Shown here one piece after another: positions 47,138 to 56,496 of a stretch of DNA of 64,000 nt. How positions within the stretch are numbered: the first letter of the stretch is position 1; the number at the start of each line of letters is the position of its first letter. The position numbers and the translations under genes are program-made. The stretch comes from Heyndrickxia coagulans 36D1 (lineage in GTDB: Bacteria > Bacillota > Bacilli > Bacillales > Bacillaceae_C): contig NC_016023.1 in NCBI RefSeq assembly GCF_000169195.2, forward strand, positions 2,108,001-2,172,000. Reading direction: 5' to 3'. Below the pieces are notes generated by a model. It searched no databases. It was not told the origin of the DNA and worked only from the letters and a program-made list of their open reading frames with translations.

Positions 47138-47270
47138 AACCACGCAAAAAGAGCGCCCGGATCCGTATTTCCAATCGCCCCATCGTTCCGTGAAGCAAAC
47201 TGTTTGTTTAAAACCGCACAAACGAGGTAAAATATAAACGTCCCAAAGATTAGAAAAGGAGATGGTTCGA

Positions 47271-47786
47271 TTGGCTAAAAAGATCGCTGTACTTGTCACC
47301 AATGAAGTGGAAGATTCAGAGTACACCGAACCGGTGAAAGCATATAAGGAAGCCGGCCATGAAATTGTCAATATTGAAATGGAAGCCGGAAAAACGGTAA
47401 AAGGGAAACACGGCACCGAAATCCATATTGACAAAGGCATCGATGATGTCAGCGTGGGTGATTTTGATGCCCTTCTGATTCCGGGTGGCTTTTCTCCGGA
47501 CCAACTCCGCGCCGACGATCGCTTTGTCCAATTTGTAAAACAGTTTATGGATTCGAAAAAACCGGTGTTTGCAATCTGCCACGGCCCGCAGCTTTTGATT
47601 ACAGCAAAAGCATTGGAAGGCCGGTCTGCTACAGGTTACAAATCGATCCGTGTTGACATGGAATATGCCGGTGCGAACTTCCGCGACGAAGAAGTTGTCG
47701 TATGCCAAAACCAACTTGTCACAAGCCGTACGCCGGATGACATCCCTGCATTTAACAGGGAATCGCTGAAACTCCTGAACGGATGA
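47271..47786 (+). CDS. yfkM: DJ-1/PfpI family protein, general stress protein 18 (YfkM)
   Basis: 171 residues from TTG 47271, ten bases after AAAAGGAG; the ATG at 47262 is too close to that site. The match to B. subtilis YfkM is strong (KKIAVLVTNEVEDSEYTEP, LLIPGGFSPDQLRADDRFV). The nucleophile elbow FAICHGPQLL carries the reactive Cys with His behind it. The family includes deglycases and PfpI-type proteases. In B. subtilis it belongs to the SigB regulon. Confidence 0.93.
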   Translation: MAKKIAVLVTNEVEDSEYTEPVKAYKEAGHEIVNIEMEAGKTVKGKHGTEIHIDKGIDDVSVGDFDALLIPGGFSPDQLRADDRFVQFVKQFMDSKKPVFAICHGPQLLITAKALEGRSATGYKSIRVDMEYAGANFRDEEVVVCQNQLVTSRTPDDIPAFNRESLKLLNG

Positions 47787-47797
47787 GCTTGTATGTA

Positions 47798-47833
47798 AAA
47801 ACTGCTGCCTCTTTCCGGGCAGCAGTTTTTTTA
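47798..47833 (+). terminator. Terminator of yfkM
   Basis: AACTGCTGCC and GGGCAGCAGTT pair around TCTTTCC, followed by TTTTTTT. It starts 12 bases after the stop. Confidence 0.92.
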
Positions 47834-47934
47834 CTTTGCGCACAATGCAAATTAGGGATATGATAAATGGAGCGGGGAAACAGAAAATGAACTTTTACAT
47901 AGAATAATGTTGCCATAATGAAAGGAAGTAGAAG

Positions 47935-48687
47935 ATGATTACACTGAAATCGCAAAGAGAAATTGACATGATGAAAAAAGCAGGCAAACTGCTTGCTGAT
48001 ACGCATAAAAAAATTGCAAAAATGATCAAGCCGGGGATCACAACATGGGAAATTGAGGAATTTGTTGACCGTTATTTAAGGGAGCACGGGGCAACCCCTG
48101 AACAAAAGGGGTACCAAGGCTATCAGTATGCGACATGTGCAAGCATCAATGATGAAATTTGCCACGGGTTTCCGCGGAAAACGCCGTTAAAGGAAGGAGA
48201 TATCGTCACGATTGATATGGTCGTCAACCTGAACGGCGCGCTGGCTGATTCCGCCTGGAGTTATCCGGTCGGAAAAGTAAGTGAGCAGACGCAAAAACTG
48301 CTTGATGTTACAAAAGAAGCGCTTTATAAAGGAATTGAACAGGCCAAACCGGGCAACCGGATCGGTGACATCGGCCACGCCATTCAGACGTATGTGGAAG
48401 CACAGGGGTTCTCGGTTGTCCGCAATTTTATCGGCCATGGCATCGGCCCGACGATCCACGAAAAACCGGAAGTGCCGCACTACGGGCTGCCGCATAAAGG
48501 ACCGCGCATCAAAGAAGGGATGGTCATCACGATCGAGCCGATGGTGAATATCGGCAGCTATGAAACGAAGATGGATGACAACGGCTGGACAGCCCGAACC
48601 ATGGACGGATCCCTTTCCGCACAGTATGAACATACCATTGCGATTACAAAAGACGGCATTGTGATCATTACGGATCAGGACGATTAA
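47935..48687 (+). CDS. Methionine aminopeptidase, type I (YflG/MapB)
   Basis: 250 residues, ATG 47935 after AAAGGAAG. All metal ligands are visible: Asp in VTIDMVVNLNG, Asp in GALADSAW, His in GHGIGPTIHE, Glu in TIEPMVN and Glu in YEHTIAI. It removes the initiator methionine from new proteins. It is not in the ribosomal cluster and lies beside yfkM, so it corresponds to the second Bacillus enzyme, YflG, rather than the essential Map. Confidence 0.93.
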   Translation: MITLKSQREIDMMKKAGKLLADTHKKIAKMIKPGITTWEIEEFVDRYLREHGATPEQKGYQGYQYATCASINDEICHGFPRKTPLKEGDIVTIDMVVNLNGALADSAWSYPVGKVSEQTQKLLDVTKEALYKGIEQAKPGNRIGDIGHAIQTYVEAQGFSVVRNFIGHGIGPTIHEKPEVPHYGLPHKGPRIKEGMVITIEPMVNIGSYETKMDDNGWTARTMDGSLSAQYEHTIAITKDGIVIITDQDD

Positions 48688-48738
48688 TGCTGCACTGAAC
48701 CCGGATCCGGCTGGAGTGCTGCACAGCGCCGGAAACCT

Positions 48739-48776
48739 AAAAAAGCTGGGAGGAATAAAGGCTCCCAGCTTTTTTA
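48739..48776. terminator. Bidirectional terminator between map and yfkK
   Basis: AAAAAAGCTGGGAG and CTCCCAGCTTTTTT pair around GAATAAAGG. It serves the map gene and, from the other side, yfkK. Confidence 0.92.
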
Positions 48777-48796
48777 CATTCCGAAACCGGCCGGCA

Positions 48797-49024
48797 TTAA
48801 TCTTTTTTCAGGCTGCCGAGCTCTTCCACGATGGCTTGCATTTCATTCGGGCTGAATGTATTTTTTTTCATCACCATTTCGTACAAATCAAACAAATCGT
48901 CATAATGGTCAATGCTAAACTGGGACGACTGCAGTGCCGCCGTGTTGACCATTTTTAATTTCGCTGTGATTGCTTGCACCATATAAGCCATATTTTGCGC
49001 TGTTTTTTCTGAAAGATCCAACAT
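48797..49024 (-). CDS. yfkK: DUF1128 family protein YfkK
   Basis: 75 residues from ATG 49024, preceded by AAAGGGTG; the open frame extends 14 codons further without a site. The two helices (TAQNMAYMVQAITAKLKMV and SFHYDDLFDLYEMVMKK-like) end in NEMQAIVEELGSLKKD, as in YfkK. Soluble, of unknown role. Its order next to yfkH is conserved with B. subtilis. Confidence 0.88.
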   Translation of the reverse strand: MLDLSEKTAQNMAYMVQAITAKLKMVNTAALQSSQFSIDHYDDLFDLYEMVMKKNTFSPNEMQAIVEELGSLKKD

Positions 49025-49146
49025 TTTCACCCTTTTCGTGTTTTTCATGTTTTTATTATACCGCATGGCGTGCCATCCGGAAACGTTTCATACGGAACGG
49101 AGAGGGAAATATAATGGTAAACCGGACGGACAGAGGGTGATGAAAA

Positions 49147-49989
49147 TTGGATAAAATTGCACTCCAGGCAGAAAAAAAACGTTCAACCATTGCGGCTTTG
49201 GTAGAGAACTCAAAACGGAACGATATTACCGGGATGGCTGCACAGTTATCCTACTTTTTTCTTTTATCTCTATTTCCGCTATTGATTTTTTTGTTTACCT
49301 TGCTTCCTTATTTGCCGATTAAATCGGATGATGTGTTGAATATGGTCAGGCATTTTGCGCCAAGCCAGTCGTTTAAGCTGATCGAAACCACCTTGAAAGA
49401 AGTGCTGACCAACCGGCACGGCGGCCTGCTTTCTTTTGGGATGATCGCGACTTTGTGGTCCGCTTCCAACGGGATGAACGCGGTCATTAAAGCATTAAAC
49501 CGGGCTTATAAAGTAGAGGAATCACGCCCGCCTGTCATGCAGCGGCTCATGTCGGTGATGCTGACGCTCGGGATGATCATCGTGTTTATAGCTGTTATTT
49601 TAATTCCTGTTTTCGGTGAGCAACTCATCCATTATGTGTTTTCTTACTTCGGGCTGCCGAATGATTTGAAAAATATGATCAATATTTTAAGATGGGTGCT
49701 CACGCCGGTCCTGCTGTTCATTGTGTTTGCCTTGTTGTACTTTTTTGCGCCGAATGAAAAATTCGGCTGCCTGACGGTTGTCCCCGGAGCCATTTTTGCA
49801 ACAGTCGGCTGGATTGTGGCGTCACTCGCTTTATCGTTTTATGTCAGCCATTTCGGGAATTATAATGCCACATACGGAAGCCTCGGCGGAATGATCATCA
49901 TGATGCTTTGGTTTTATATTAGCGGCATCATCCTCATTTTTGGCGGTGAACTGAATGCCGTTTTAAATGATAAACACAAAAATTGCTAA
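49147..49989 (+). CDS. yfkH: YihY/virulence factor BrkB family membrane protein (YfkH)
   Basis: 280 residues from TTG 49147, after GAGGGTGATG. Six membrane helices are seen. The family marks are DITGMAAQLSYFFLLSLFP, LWSASNGMNAVIKALNRAY, PGAIFATVGWIVASLALSFYV, FGNYNATYGSLGGMIIMML and ISGIILIFGGELNAV. Older annotations call it ribonuclease BN, which is wrong for this family. Transport or envelope function is likely, but not established. Confidence 0.92.
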   Translation: MDKIALQAEKKRSTIAALVENSKRNDITGMAAQLSYFFLLSLFPLLIFLFTLLPYLPIKSDDVLNMVRHFAPSQSFKLIETTLKEVLTNRHGGLLSFGMIATLWSASNGMNAVIKALNRAYKVEESRPPVMQRLMSVMLTLGMIIVFIAVILIPVFGEQLIHYVFSYFGLPNDLKNMINILRWVLTPVLLFIVFALLYFFAPNEKFGCLTVVPGAIFATVGWIVASLALSFYVSHFGNYNATYGSLGGMIIMMLWFYISGIILIFGGELNAVLNDKHKNC

Positions 49990-50303
49990 TTTGGATCATT
50001 GCTTTTATGCGCATATTAAAAAAGCGGCAAGTTACCATGACATCTTAGTAAAAAGACGAAGCATTCTAAGTGAAGAAAGGCGTTCCAATTTCCGCCTGTC
50101 TTAACAGCGAAGCGTTCTAAGTTAAAACAGACGGACAAATTTCTTCGTTAGAGGAAGGCAGTCAAAATGCCGCGCGATCTAAACGCAGAGATCCCTGGAT
50201 TAAGATCGCGGCCGGTTTTTCAGGTGGATCTTATCGCAGCCGTTCTCTGCAAAGGAGGCTGCGAAGAACGGCAAAAAAAGGCGAAGCCGGAAGCGGGCAG
50301 CTG
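49990..50303. other. Intergenic region with repeats and a terminator-like hairpin
   Basis: Two short direct repeats (GCATTCTAAGT at about 50063 and GCGTTCTAAGTT near 50112) flank a small hairpin (AGGCG with CGCCT). CCGCGATCT and AGATCGCGG (about 50171-50211) form a longer hairpin followed by CCGGTTTTT. I see no gene. Confidence 0.5.
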
Positions 50304-51479
50304 TCAGGAGTGCCGGGGAACAGCAGCGGCCGTTTTTTTGAAACGGAAAATCAAAACGGACAAAACAAGCAATAGCATGCAAATCAGCAGGAAAAATACG
50401 GGCCCTTTTGTATATTTAATGATCACGCCACAAAAATAAGGGCCGGCCATGCTGCCAAAGCTGTACAGAATGCCGCACATGATGTTGCCGGCGGGAAGCA
50501 GCGGCCGTGGCAGCAGATCGGACAGGTAACTGATCCCGAGGGAAAACGTCGAGCCGACGGCCATACCGGCAACGAAAAAGCAGGCAAACAGCGCGATGGC
50601 GTTTGATTTGCTAAAAGCAGCCCCCGCAAAACAGGCGCAGCCGATCAAAAGGACTGCAATCAACACTTTTCGCCTTCCGAACCGGTCGCTTAACATGCCG
50701 AGCGGAAGTTGAAAAACGATGCTTCCGATCGAGAAGGCAGGGATAACCATGGAAACGGCATCGACATTTATTCCGTTTCTCAATGCATAAACCGGGAAAC
50801 TGCTGTTTAAAGACGATTCCATGAATCCGTAACCGAGCGGCGGGAGCAATGCAACCCACGCCAATTTCCAGACCTTTCCAAAACGCTGAAATGTGGCCAG
50901 AAAAGAAACATTTTCCAAGTCTGCTTCCGGGTGCTCATTTTTTAAAAGAAAAACGGTCAGCCAGAAACAAAGGCTGATGATGGAGCAGGTAATAAAAGGA
51001 AGACGCTCATCCACATTTACAAGCCTTGTCATATATGGCCCGACGGCAAATCCAAGGCTGAAAAAAAGTCCGTATAGCGCGATGTTCCGCCCGAGCCGTC
51101 CTTTCCGGGAGAAAGACGTGATCCATGTCTGCGCCGAAAAATTCAGCATATGGTCTCCAATGCCGATGAAAAGGCGCAAAATAAACCAAAACCATAACGA
51201 TTTCCAGGCCGGAAATAAAAGCAGTGAGGCAAAAACGGTCAGCCCGCCTGTTAAAATAAGCGGCTTATATCCGAATTTCCGCAGCGGCGCTTCCATGAGC
51301 GGCGACGCAAATAAAACACCGATATACAGGCCGGTTGCATTTAGCCCATTCAATGATGCATCAATTCCGTCTTTTTCAAAAATAATGGAAATCAGCGGCA
51401 AAAGCATGCCCTGTGTAAATCCGGAAACAGAAGTCATCAACACCAAAATCCAAAAACGCATATTTTCATAACGATTCAT
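50304..51479 (-). CDS. yfkF: MFS transporter (YfkF-like)
   Basis: 391 residues from ATG 51479, following GGGTGAGAG. Twelve membrane helices are predicted. The motif A equivalent, GMLSDRFGRRKVLIAVLL, is in the second half; the first half has SPLMEAPLRKFGYKPLILTGG. The position next to chaA and yfkD corresponds to yfkF in B. subtilis. The substrate is unknown. Confidence 0.85.
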   Translation of the reverse strand: MNRYENMRFWILVLMTSVSGFTQGMLLPLISIIFEKDGIDASLNGLNATGLYIGVLFASPLMEAPLRKFGYKPLILTGGLTVFASLLLFPAWKSLWFWFILRLFIGIGDHMLNFSAQTWITSFSRKGRLGRNIALYGLFFSLGFAVGPYMTRLVNVDERLPFITCSIISLCFWLTVFLLKNEHPEADLENVSFLATFQRFGKVWKLAWVALLPPLGYGFMESSLNSSFPVYALRNGINVDAVSMVIPAFSIGSIVFQLPLGMLSDRFGRRKVLIAVLLIGCACFAGAAFSKSNAIALFACFFVAGMAVGSTFSLGISYLSDLLPRPLLPAGNIMCGILYSFGSMAGPYFCGVIIKYTKGPVFFLLICMLLLVLSVLIFRFKKTAAAVPRHS

Positions 51480-51600
51480 TGCTCTCACCCGGCTTGTTCT
51501 CGTTGTGCATTCGCTCTCTATAGCATAATCAGATCAGAAAAATTTGGCAAGCCAACCGATCTTTTGTAAAATTTTATAGAAAGCAGATAGGAGGATGGCT

Positions 51601-52662
51601 ATGAATAAAATGTTTGCCATTATGGTGATCATCGGGGTTCCCGTCTCGGTTGCAGGCGCACTTCTACACTGGCCGAACGTGTTGATGTTTGCCGTTTACT
51701 GCCTGACCATCATTGCGCTGGCCAGTTTTATGGGCCGGGCAACCGAAAGTCTCGCGATTATAGCGGGTCCGCGGATCGGCGGCTTGTTAAATGCCACATT
51801 CGGAAATGCGGTGGAATTGATTATTTCATTGTTTTCCCTTGCGGCCGGGCTGCACCAGGTCGTGCTTGCTTCTTTGACAGGCTCTGTGCTCGGAAACTTG
51901 CTGCTTGTTGCAGGCATGTCGTTTTTGTTCGGGGGGATCAAATACAAACGCCAAAAATTCAACGTATATGATGCACGGCATAACTCAGGCCTTTTAATTT
52001 TCGCGATTTTTGTCGCTTTTGTGATTCCTGAAATTTTTTCCATGAAGATGTCAGAAGGGAAGACGGTCAGCCTCAGCATTGGCATTTCCATTATTTTAAT
52101 CCTGCTTTACTTGTTTGCCCTGTTTTTTAAACTGGTGACACACCGCGGGATTTACCAGGACAGGGAAGCCCGGGTCAAGGAGCAGGAAGAACACGAAGAG
52201 CCGGAATGGTCAAAAGGAAAATCAATCATTGTGCTTGCCCTTGCGACGCTTGCAGTGGCTTATATCTCGGAAAATCTCGTACATACTTTTGAGTCCGTTG
52301 CAAAAAGTTTCGGATGGAGCGAAATGTTTATCGGGATTATCATCGTCGCCATTGTCGGGAATGCTGCGGAACATGCTTCGGCTATTTTGATGGCGGTGAA
52401 AAATAAAATGGACATTGCGGTTGAAATTGCATTCGGCTCCACACTTCAAGTGTCTATGTTTGTCGTCCCTGTCCTTGTGCTTGCATCCTTGTTTTTTGAA
52501 AAAGCCATGCCGCTTGTCTTTTCCATACCGGAGCTCGTCTCGATGATCGCTGCGGTCATGCTTACGATCATTTTGGCAAATGACGGCGAAACAAACTGGT
52601 TTGAAGGGGCTACTATGCTGGCAGCCTACATTATCATGGGGATCGGCTTTTACTTGCTGTAA
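51601..52662 (+). CDS. chaA: Calcium/proton antiporter ChaA (YfkE)
   Basis: 353 residues from ATG 51601, six bases after AGGAGG; an ATG two codons upstream overlaps that site. CaCA superfamily: two repeats of about five helices with the signature GNAVELIISLFSLAAG and GNAAEHASAILMAVKNKMD. The Glu residues are the transport sites. A hydrophilic linker rich in Glu lies in the middle (EARVKEQEEHEEPEWSKGK). B. subtilis YfkE is a Ca/H antiporter made in stationary phase. Confidence 0.94.
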   Translation: MNKMFAIMVIIGVPVSVAGALLHWPNVLMFAVYCLTIIALASFMGRATESLAIIAGPRIGGLLNATFGNAVELIISLFSLAAGLHQVVLASLTGSVLGNLLLVAGMSFLFGGIKYKRQKFNVYDARHNSGLLIFAIFVAFVIPEIFSMKMSEGKTVSLSIGISIILILLYLFALFFKLVTHRGIYQDREARVKEQEEHEEPEWSKGKSIIVLALATLAVAYISENLVHTFESVAKSFGWSEMFIGIIIVAIVGNAAEHASAILMAVKNKMDIAVEIAFGSTLQVSMFVVPVLVLASLFFEKAMPLVFSIPELVSMIAAVMLTIILANDGETNWFEGATMLAAYIIMGIGFYLL

Positions 52663-52853
52663 TGCCAGAAGTTGTCATGCGGCTAACCAGTTTTTTTAGT
52701 AACGCCGGAATTTTACCGGCCGTTATGGCATAGAGCGGCGAGTGCACGATGCATACAGGGATCAGGTTTTATTTGCTGGAAGCGGATATTTTAATCCGGG
52801 CAGGAAAAAATAACGGTACGTTCGTGAACCTCTTGTGAAAGGAGATAACATCA

Positions 52854-53648
52854 ATGAAATGGATGCGGACGATCCTGATTTTCCTGCTCGCCGTACTTTT
52901 TGCTGCGCCGGCGGGAGAAGCAAAGCCGACAGAAAAACAGGTGCAAATTCCACAGTCGGTCCTAAACATTACAAAAGAAAATACGTATCCGAACTCGTCG
53001 CAAGATTTGCCCTACTTGCAGCCAAGCCAGTTTACCGAAACCTTGCTGAAAACGTCCAATGTGAGAATTGAAAATCCGAATCTCGTGCGGATGTTGAATG
53101 AAACAAGCGTGAACCGCTCGTTTTTATCGCTCGGTCTGCGCGCGAAAATTTACCTGGGCGAATGGCCGCTGAATTATGAATCCAGCGAAACGTCGCCAAA
53201 CTGGCAATACCAAAAAATCAATACGAACTACTTTGATAACCGCGGCGGCGATGCCAATTATAAAATGCACTACGTCCAGGAAGCGCAAAAGATCGTGCGC
53301 GGCGGCCTGACTGCCAGGATTCCGCAAGCGGACGATGTCAAGAAAATGATGCTGTTAAAAGCAATGGAAAACTCGAAGTTGCCGCTTTCCTTTGACACGA
53401 TTATCGGGGCCGGCACGAAAAAAGGCCATGAATACAATGTCCCGAAAAAACGGCTCGGCTATTTGTATGCATATGCCCCGGCCGTGAATGAAAAAGGAAA
53501 AGTCACATACGGCGAAGTGTACCTTGTCCTTAAAGGGACGAAACGGGAAATTTTGGTTAAAAACGTCACTTCCCACGGCATTGGTGCCTGGATTCCCATT
53601 CAGGACTATGTTTCGTTCAGTTTTTCTGTGAGCGAACAGCCGAAATAA
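52854..53648 (+). CDS. yfkD: YfkD family secreted protein
   Basis: 264 residues, start ATG 52854 after AAAGGAGATAAC. The signal peptide is MKWMRTILIFLLAVLFAAPA. The mature protein has FTETLLKTSNVRIENPNLVR and GLRAKIYLGEWPLNYESSET, as in B. subtilis YfkD. Family function is unknown; expression is linked to SigB-type stress in B. subtilis. It has its own terminator (AAAGCTGTC with GGCAGCTTT at about 53738-53763). Confidence 0.9.
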   Translation: MKWMRTILIFLLAVLFAAPAGEAKPTEKQVQIPQSVLNITKENTYPNSSQDLPYLQPSQFTETLLKTSNVRIENPNLVRMLNETSVNRSFLSLGLRAKIYLGEWPLNYESSETSPNWQYQKINTNYFDNRGGDANYKMHYVQEAQKIVRGGLTARIPQADDVKKMMLLKAMENSKLPLSFDTIIGAGTKKGHEYNVPKKRLGYLYAYAPAVNEKGKVTYGEVYLVLKGTKREILVKNVTSHGIGAWIPIQDYVSFSFSVSEQPK

Positions 53649-53818
53649 AGAAGTTTATTTAGATTGGCCCGGGCAGGTTCACCGGATTTTGAGGAGGCCT
53701 GTCTCATGCCAATTTTCTATGGCAATCGCCAATAAGAAAGCTGTCTGAACGGCAGCTTTTTTCTGTGCGGAAAATGGGGTATACTATAATAAGAAAGAAG
53801 TACGTGAGGAGGATTTTT

Positions 53819-54016
53819 TTGGGGAAAGCGGTATATGACAAGGACCAGCAACTTACTTATTTAATGGAACGGCTGAATATCTTTTTGGAGGTTCTGAATT
53901 CGATTGATCCGGAAGCGGCAAGCCTTGAAGATATTGATCGGCTTATTCAAATGATCGATGAAATCGAAATGAAAATAGACCAATTCAAAAAGCGCAAACC
54001 GGCCCCTTCTTTGTAA
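53819..54016 (+). CDS. Short coiled-coil protein, SE1561 family
   Basis: 65 residues from TTG 53819, with a GAGGAGG site upstream. Earlier in-frame codons give an implausible N-terminus. The sequence DQQLTYLMERLNIFLEVLNS followed by DPEAASLEDIDRLIQMIDEI is helical. Firmicutes carry it next to pdaA/yfkD as here. A TATAAT-like box lies 30 bases before the ribosome site. A terminator (AACCGG... with a run of T, about 53996-54031) overlaps its end. Function unknown. Confidence 0.8.
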   Translation: MGKAVYDKDQQLTYLMERLNIFLEVLNSIDPEAASLEDIDRLIQMIDEIEMKIDQFKKRKPAPSL

Positions 54017-54174
54017 AGGACGGTTTTTTATCTGGCAGCGGGGAATCCGGATGTGGACCGGGGAGAATACCGTTTTGGAACGATGTTGCCCTGTTTTTCA
54101 GCACTAACAGAAACTGCCAGCATTTCCGCCTGCAGAAATGAAAAAGATAAGGAAAACAACAAAGGAGTTTGGTT

Positions 54175-54963
54175 ATGAGAAAAGTTTTTGCGACACTTTT
54201 TGCAGTGTTCCTGTTTTTTTCAGTATGCCCAGAGCGAGATGCTATTGCCATTTCCAACGCCCCGATCAACTGGGGATTTAACAAAGGCAAAAACGGGCAG
54301 CAGGCGGATGCCGGCGCCGCTTATAACGCCCTTTTGCAAAAATACGGTGTCATTTATAAAGGCAATCCGAATGACAAGTATGTGTATTTGACGTTTGACA
54401 ATGGATACGAGAATGGGTACACCCCGAAAATACTCGATGTTCTGAAGAAAGAAAAAGTCCCCGCCATCTTTTTCGTCACCGGCCACTATTTAAAATCACA
54501 GCCGGATCTTGTGAAACGGATGGTGAAAGAAGGCCATATCATAGGCAACCACTCGTGGGGCCATCCGGACATGACACAGATTTCCGATGCGCAAGTACGT
54601 GAAGAATTGGAAAAAGTGAAAGCGGAAACCGCCCGTCTTACCGGCCAGAAAGAAATGAAATATTTGCGCCCGCCCCGCGGCATCCTGAGCGAGCGGACAC
54701 TGAAACTGGGCAATGAAGAAGGCTACACCCATGTCCTCTGGTCACTGGCTTACCTCGACTGGGATGTAAACCGCCAGCGCGGCACACAATTTGCCTATGA
54801 CAGTATCATGTCGCAAATCCACCCCGGGGCCATTATTTTGCTCCATACCGTTTCAAAAGACAATGCCAACGCTTTGGAACGCGTGATCAAAGACTTGAAA
54901 AAACAAGGCTACAAATTCAAAAGCATGGATGAGTTTATGAAAACCGAAAAATTGAAAAAGTAA
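54175..54963 (+). CDS. pdaA: Delta-lactam-biosynthetic peptidoglycan de-N-acetylase PdaA
   Basis: 262 residues from ATG 54175, after AAAGGAG. Signal peptide at 1-26. NodB deacetylase domain: TFDNGYENGY has the catalytic Asp pair region, HSWGHPDMT has the two zinc histidines, and LRPPRG and ILLHTVS complete the motifs. It removes acetyl groups from muramic acid so that spore cortex delta-lactam can form, which is needed for germination. This agrees with an endospore former. A terminator follows the stop (about 54965-55006). Confidence 0.94.
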   Translation: MRKVFATLFAVFLFFSVCPERDAIAISNAPINWGFNKGKNGQQADAGAAYNALLQKYGVIYKGNPNDKYVYLTFDNGYENGYTPKILDVLKKEKVPAIFFVTGHYLKSQPDLVKRMVKEGHIIGNHSWGHPDMTQISDAQVREELEKVKAETARLTGQKEMKYLRPPRGILSERTLKLGNEEGYTHVLWSLAYLDWDVNRQRGTQFAYDSIMSQIHPGAIILLHTVSKDNANALERVIKDLKKQGYKFKSMDEFMKTEKLKK

Positions 54964-55044
54964 CCAAAGAGGGCTGCCTTAAAAGTGAAGGGCAGCTCTG
55001 TTTTTCTTGCCGGCCAGAAGAAAAAGTGCTTGCCGGGTCGAATG

Positions 55045-55071
55045 AGGGTTTGCTGCATAAGCAAAGTTCCT
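55045..55071 (+). repeat. Probable remnant of the small mobile repeat end
   Basis: AGGGTTTGCTGCATAAGCAA here resembles AGGGCTTGCTGAATAAGCAA at 8950 and runs on with a similar GTTCCTA against ATCCTA. No second end is visible, so it is at most a fragment. Confidence 0.4.
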
Positions 55072-55098
55072 ATGGCGCCGCGTTCACTGCCGCATGGG

Positions 55099-55349
55099 CG
55101 TCTAATTCGACAAATGCGCACGCGGATCTTTTGCTTTTGTCTAATTGAAAAAGCTAATTAGACAAAAGGCCGCGCCGCTCATCCGCAATTGTCTAATTGG
55201 AAACGCTAATTAGACGAATGAGCGTGCAGTCCTCCTGCAAATGTCCAATTGGCGGTTCTAATTAGACAAATGGGCGTGCCGCTTGCCTACATTTGTCCAA
55301 TTGGCAGCTCTAATTAGACAAATGACCGTGGCACTCACCTGCATTTGTC
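55099..55349. repeat. 52-bp palindromic tandem repeats, left block
   Basis: About five units, each with a dyad GTCTAATTG near to CTAATTAGAC, then a spacer such as AAATGAGCGTGC. The first unit is degenerate. The units at about 55191 and 55243 recur nearly identically at about 56536 and 56588 across the insertion. It lies between pdaA and yfjP, with no gene inside. The dyads could form hairpins in RNA or serve as a binding-site array. Confidence 0.85.
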
Positions 55350-55351
55350 TA

Positions 55352-56494
55352 TATAAGATGAACTTAAGTTTTCGACAGCTCTAATCTAACAAGCAGCCGG
55401 TCAATAATTTTCTGACTTTTTTGGCTAGCTTGTTTCATAAATTCAGCCACGTGGGACCGGATTTGATAAAACTTGCTGAAAAAAACATTATTAACGACGT
55501 CTTGCTTCAGCCATTTCCATAATCCTTCCACTGGATTCAGCTCAGGGCTGTATTTAGGAAGATAGACAAACCTCAGCCGTGGATTTTCTTTCAGAAAATC
55601 CTTGATGACTTGTGCACTTTACTATTATCCAGGACCATTACAATTTTACCTTGTGGGTATTCGCTTAAAAGGAGTTCCAAAAATCGTTTAAAGGCCGAAG
55701 AGTTGCTTTTTTCTTCTTCATAATGCGTGACTTCGCCGGTTTCATAGTTTATTGCGGCGAACAATTTAGCACCTTTATGTTGGCCATATGTCATAATCTT
55801 TCGCTGCTGACCTTTCGGAAACCAGTTATACTGCAGGGCCTGATAAGCACGGATGAATGCTTCATCTTCGAATAACAAGTGATCAATGAGACCATTCTCC
55901 AGTTCCTTTTTCAACGCTGGAAAAGTGACTTCTTTGAACTCCTTTTGTTCGTCCGGATCAGCTTTTGCCAAAGTATACGTTGCCTTAGTGTAGCTGAATC
56001 CAAGCCTGTGTAACATCTCAGAAACGCCCTTGGGAGTAAAAGACTGCTGAAACTCTTGTTGAATCCAGTCGGCAATTAATTGGAGCGTCCAAGTGTATTT
56101 TGCTTCGAAACCGACTTCTGCAGGTGTTTTATTTACGATGGTATCGGCCAACTGTTCCTGTTGTTCTTTACTTAACTTTTCGGGTTTACCTGTTGTTTTT
56201 TTCATTTGTAGCCCGGAAATTCCACCTTCTTCATAAGAATGAAAGTATGCCATAACCGTCTGCCGATTACGTCCTATAATCTTAGCGATATCCATATAAG
56301 TATGGCCTTCTAGGTGTAATAGCACAGAAAGGTAACGCTCATAAAGACGTTTATCTTTTGTATTTTTCATTGCATTTCGTAAGGATTCAATTTCATGATT
56401 TACCATTTTTTCTCCATCCTTTTTGGTATAGTTACAGACTTTATACCCGAAAAAGGACCAAGAAATTGAGCAAAGATGATTAGTTCATCTTATA
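55352..56494 (-). mobile_element. 1143-bp IS630-family element in the palindromic repeats
   Basis: Perfect 13-bp ends TATAAGATGAACT at 55352 and on the minus strand from 56494. The target TA is duplicated at 55350-55351 and 56495-56496. Removing the element and one TA rebuilds GTCTAATTGG of a repeat unit. TA target choice is the mark of IS630/Tc1 elements. The transposase on the minus strand is frameshifted. Confidence 0.93.
55364..56406 (-). pseudogene. IS630-family transposase, frameshifted
   Basis: The first 271 codons (56406 to 55591) contain a helix-turn-helix region (HTYMDIAKIIGRNRQTVMAY, then EGGISGLQ), the first Asp in LLFEDEAFIRAYQ and the second in MVLDNSKVH. The frame then breaks: after VH the true continuation lies in another frame, QVIKDFLKENPRLRFVYLP, with KYSPELNPVEGLWKWLKQD carrying the catalytic Glu, and ends at 55364. 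The break is between the second Asp and the Glu, at about 55605-55620. A shift there is not the known programmed site, so the enzyme is probably dead. Confidence 0.88.
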
Positions 56495-56496
56495 TA

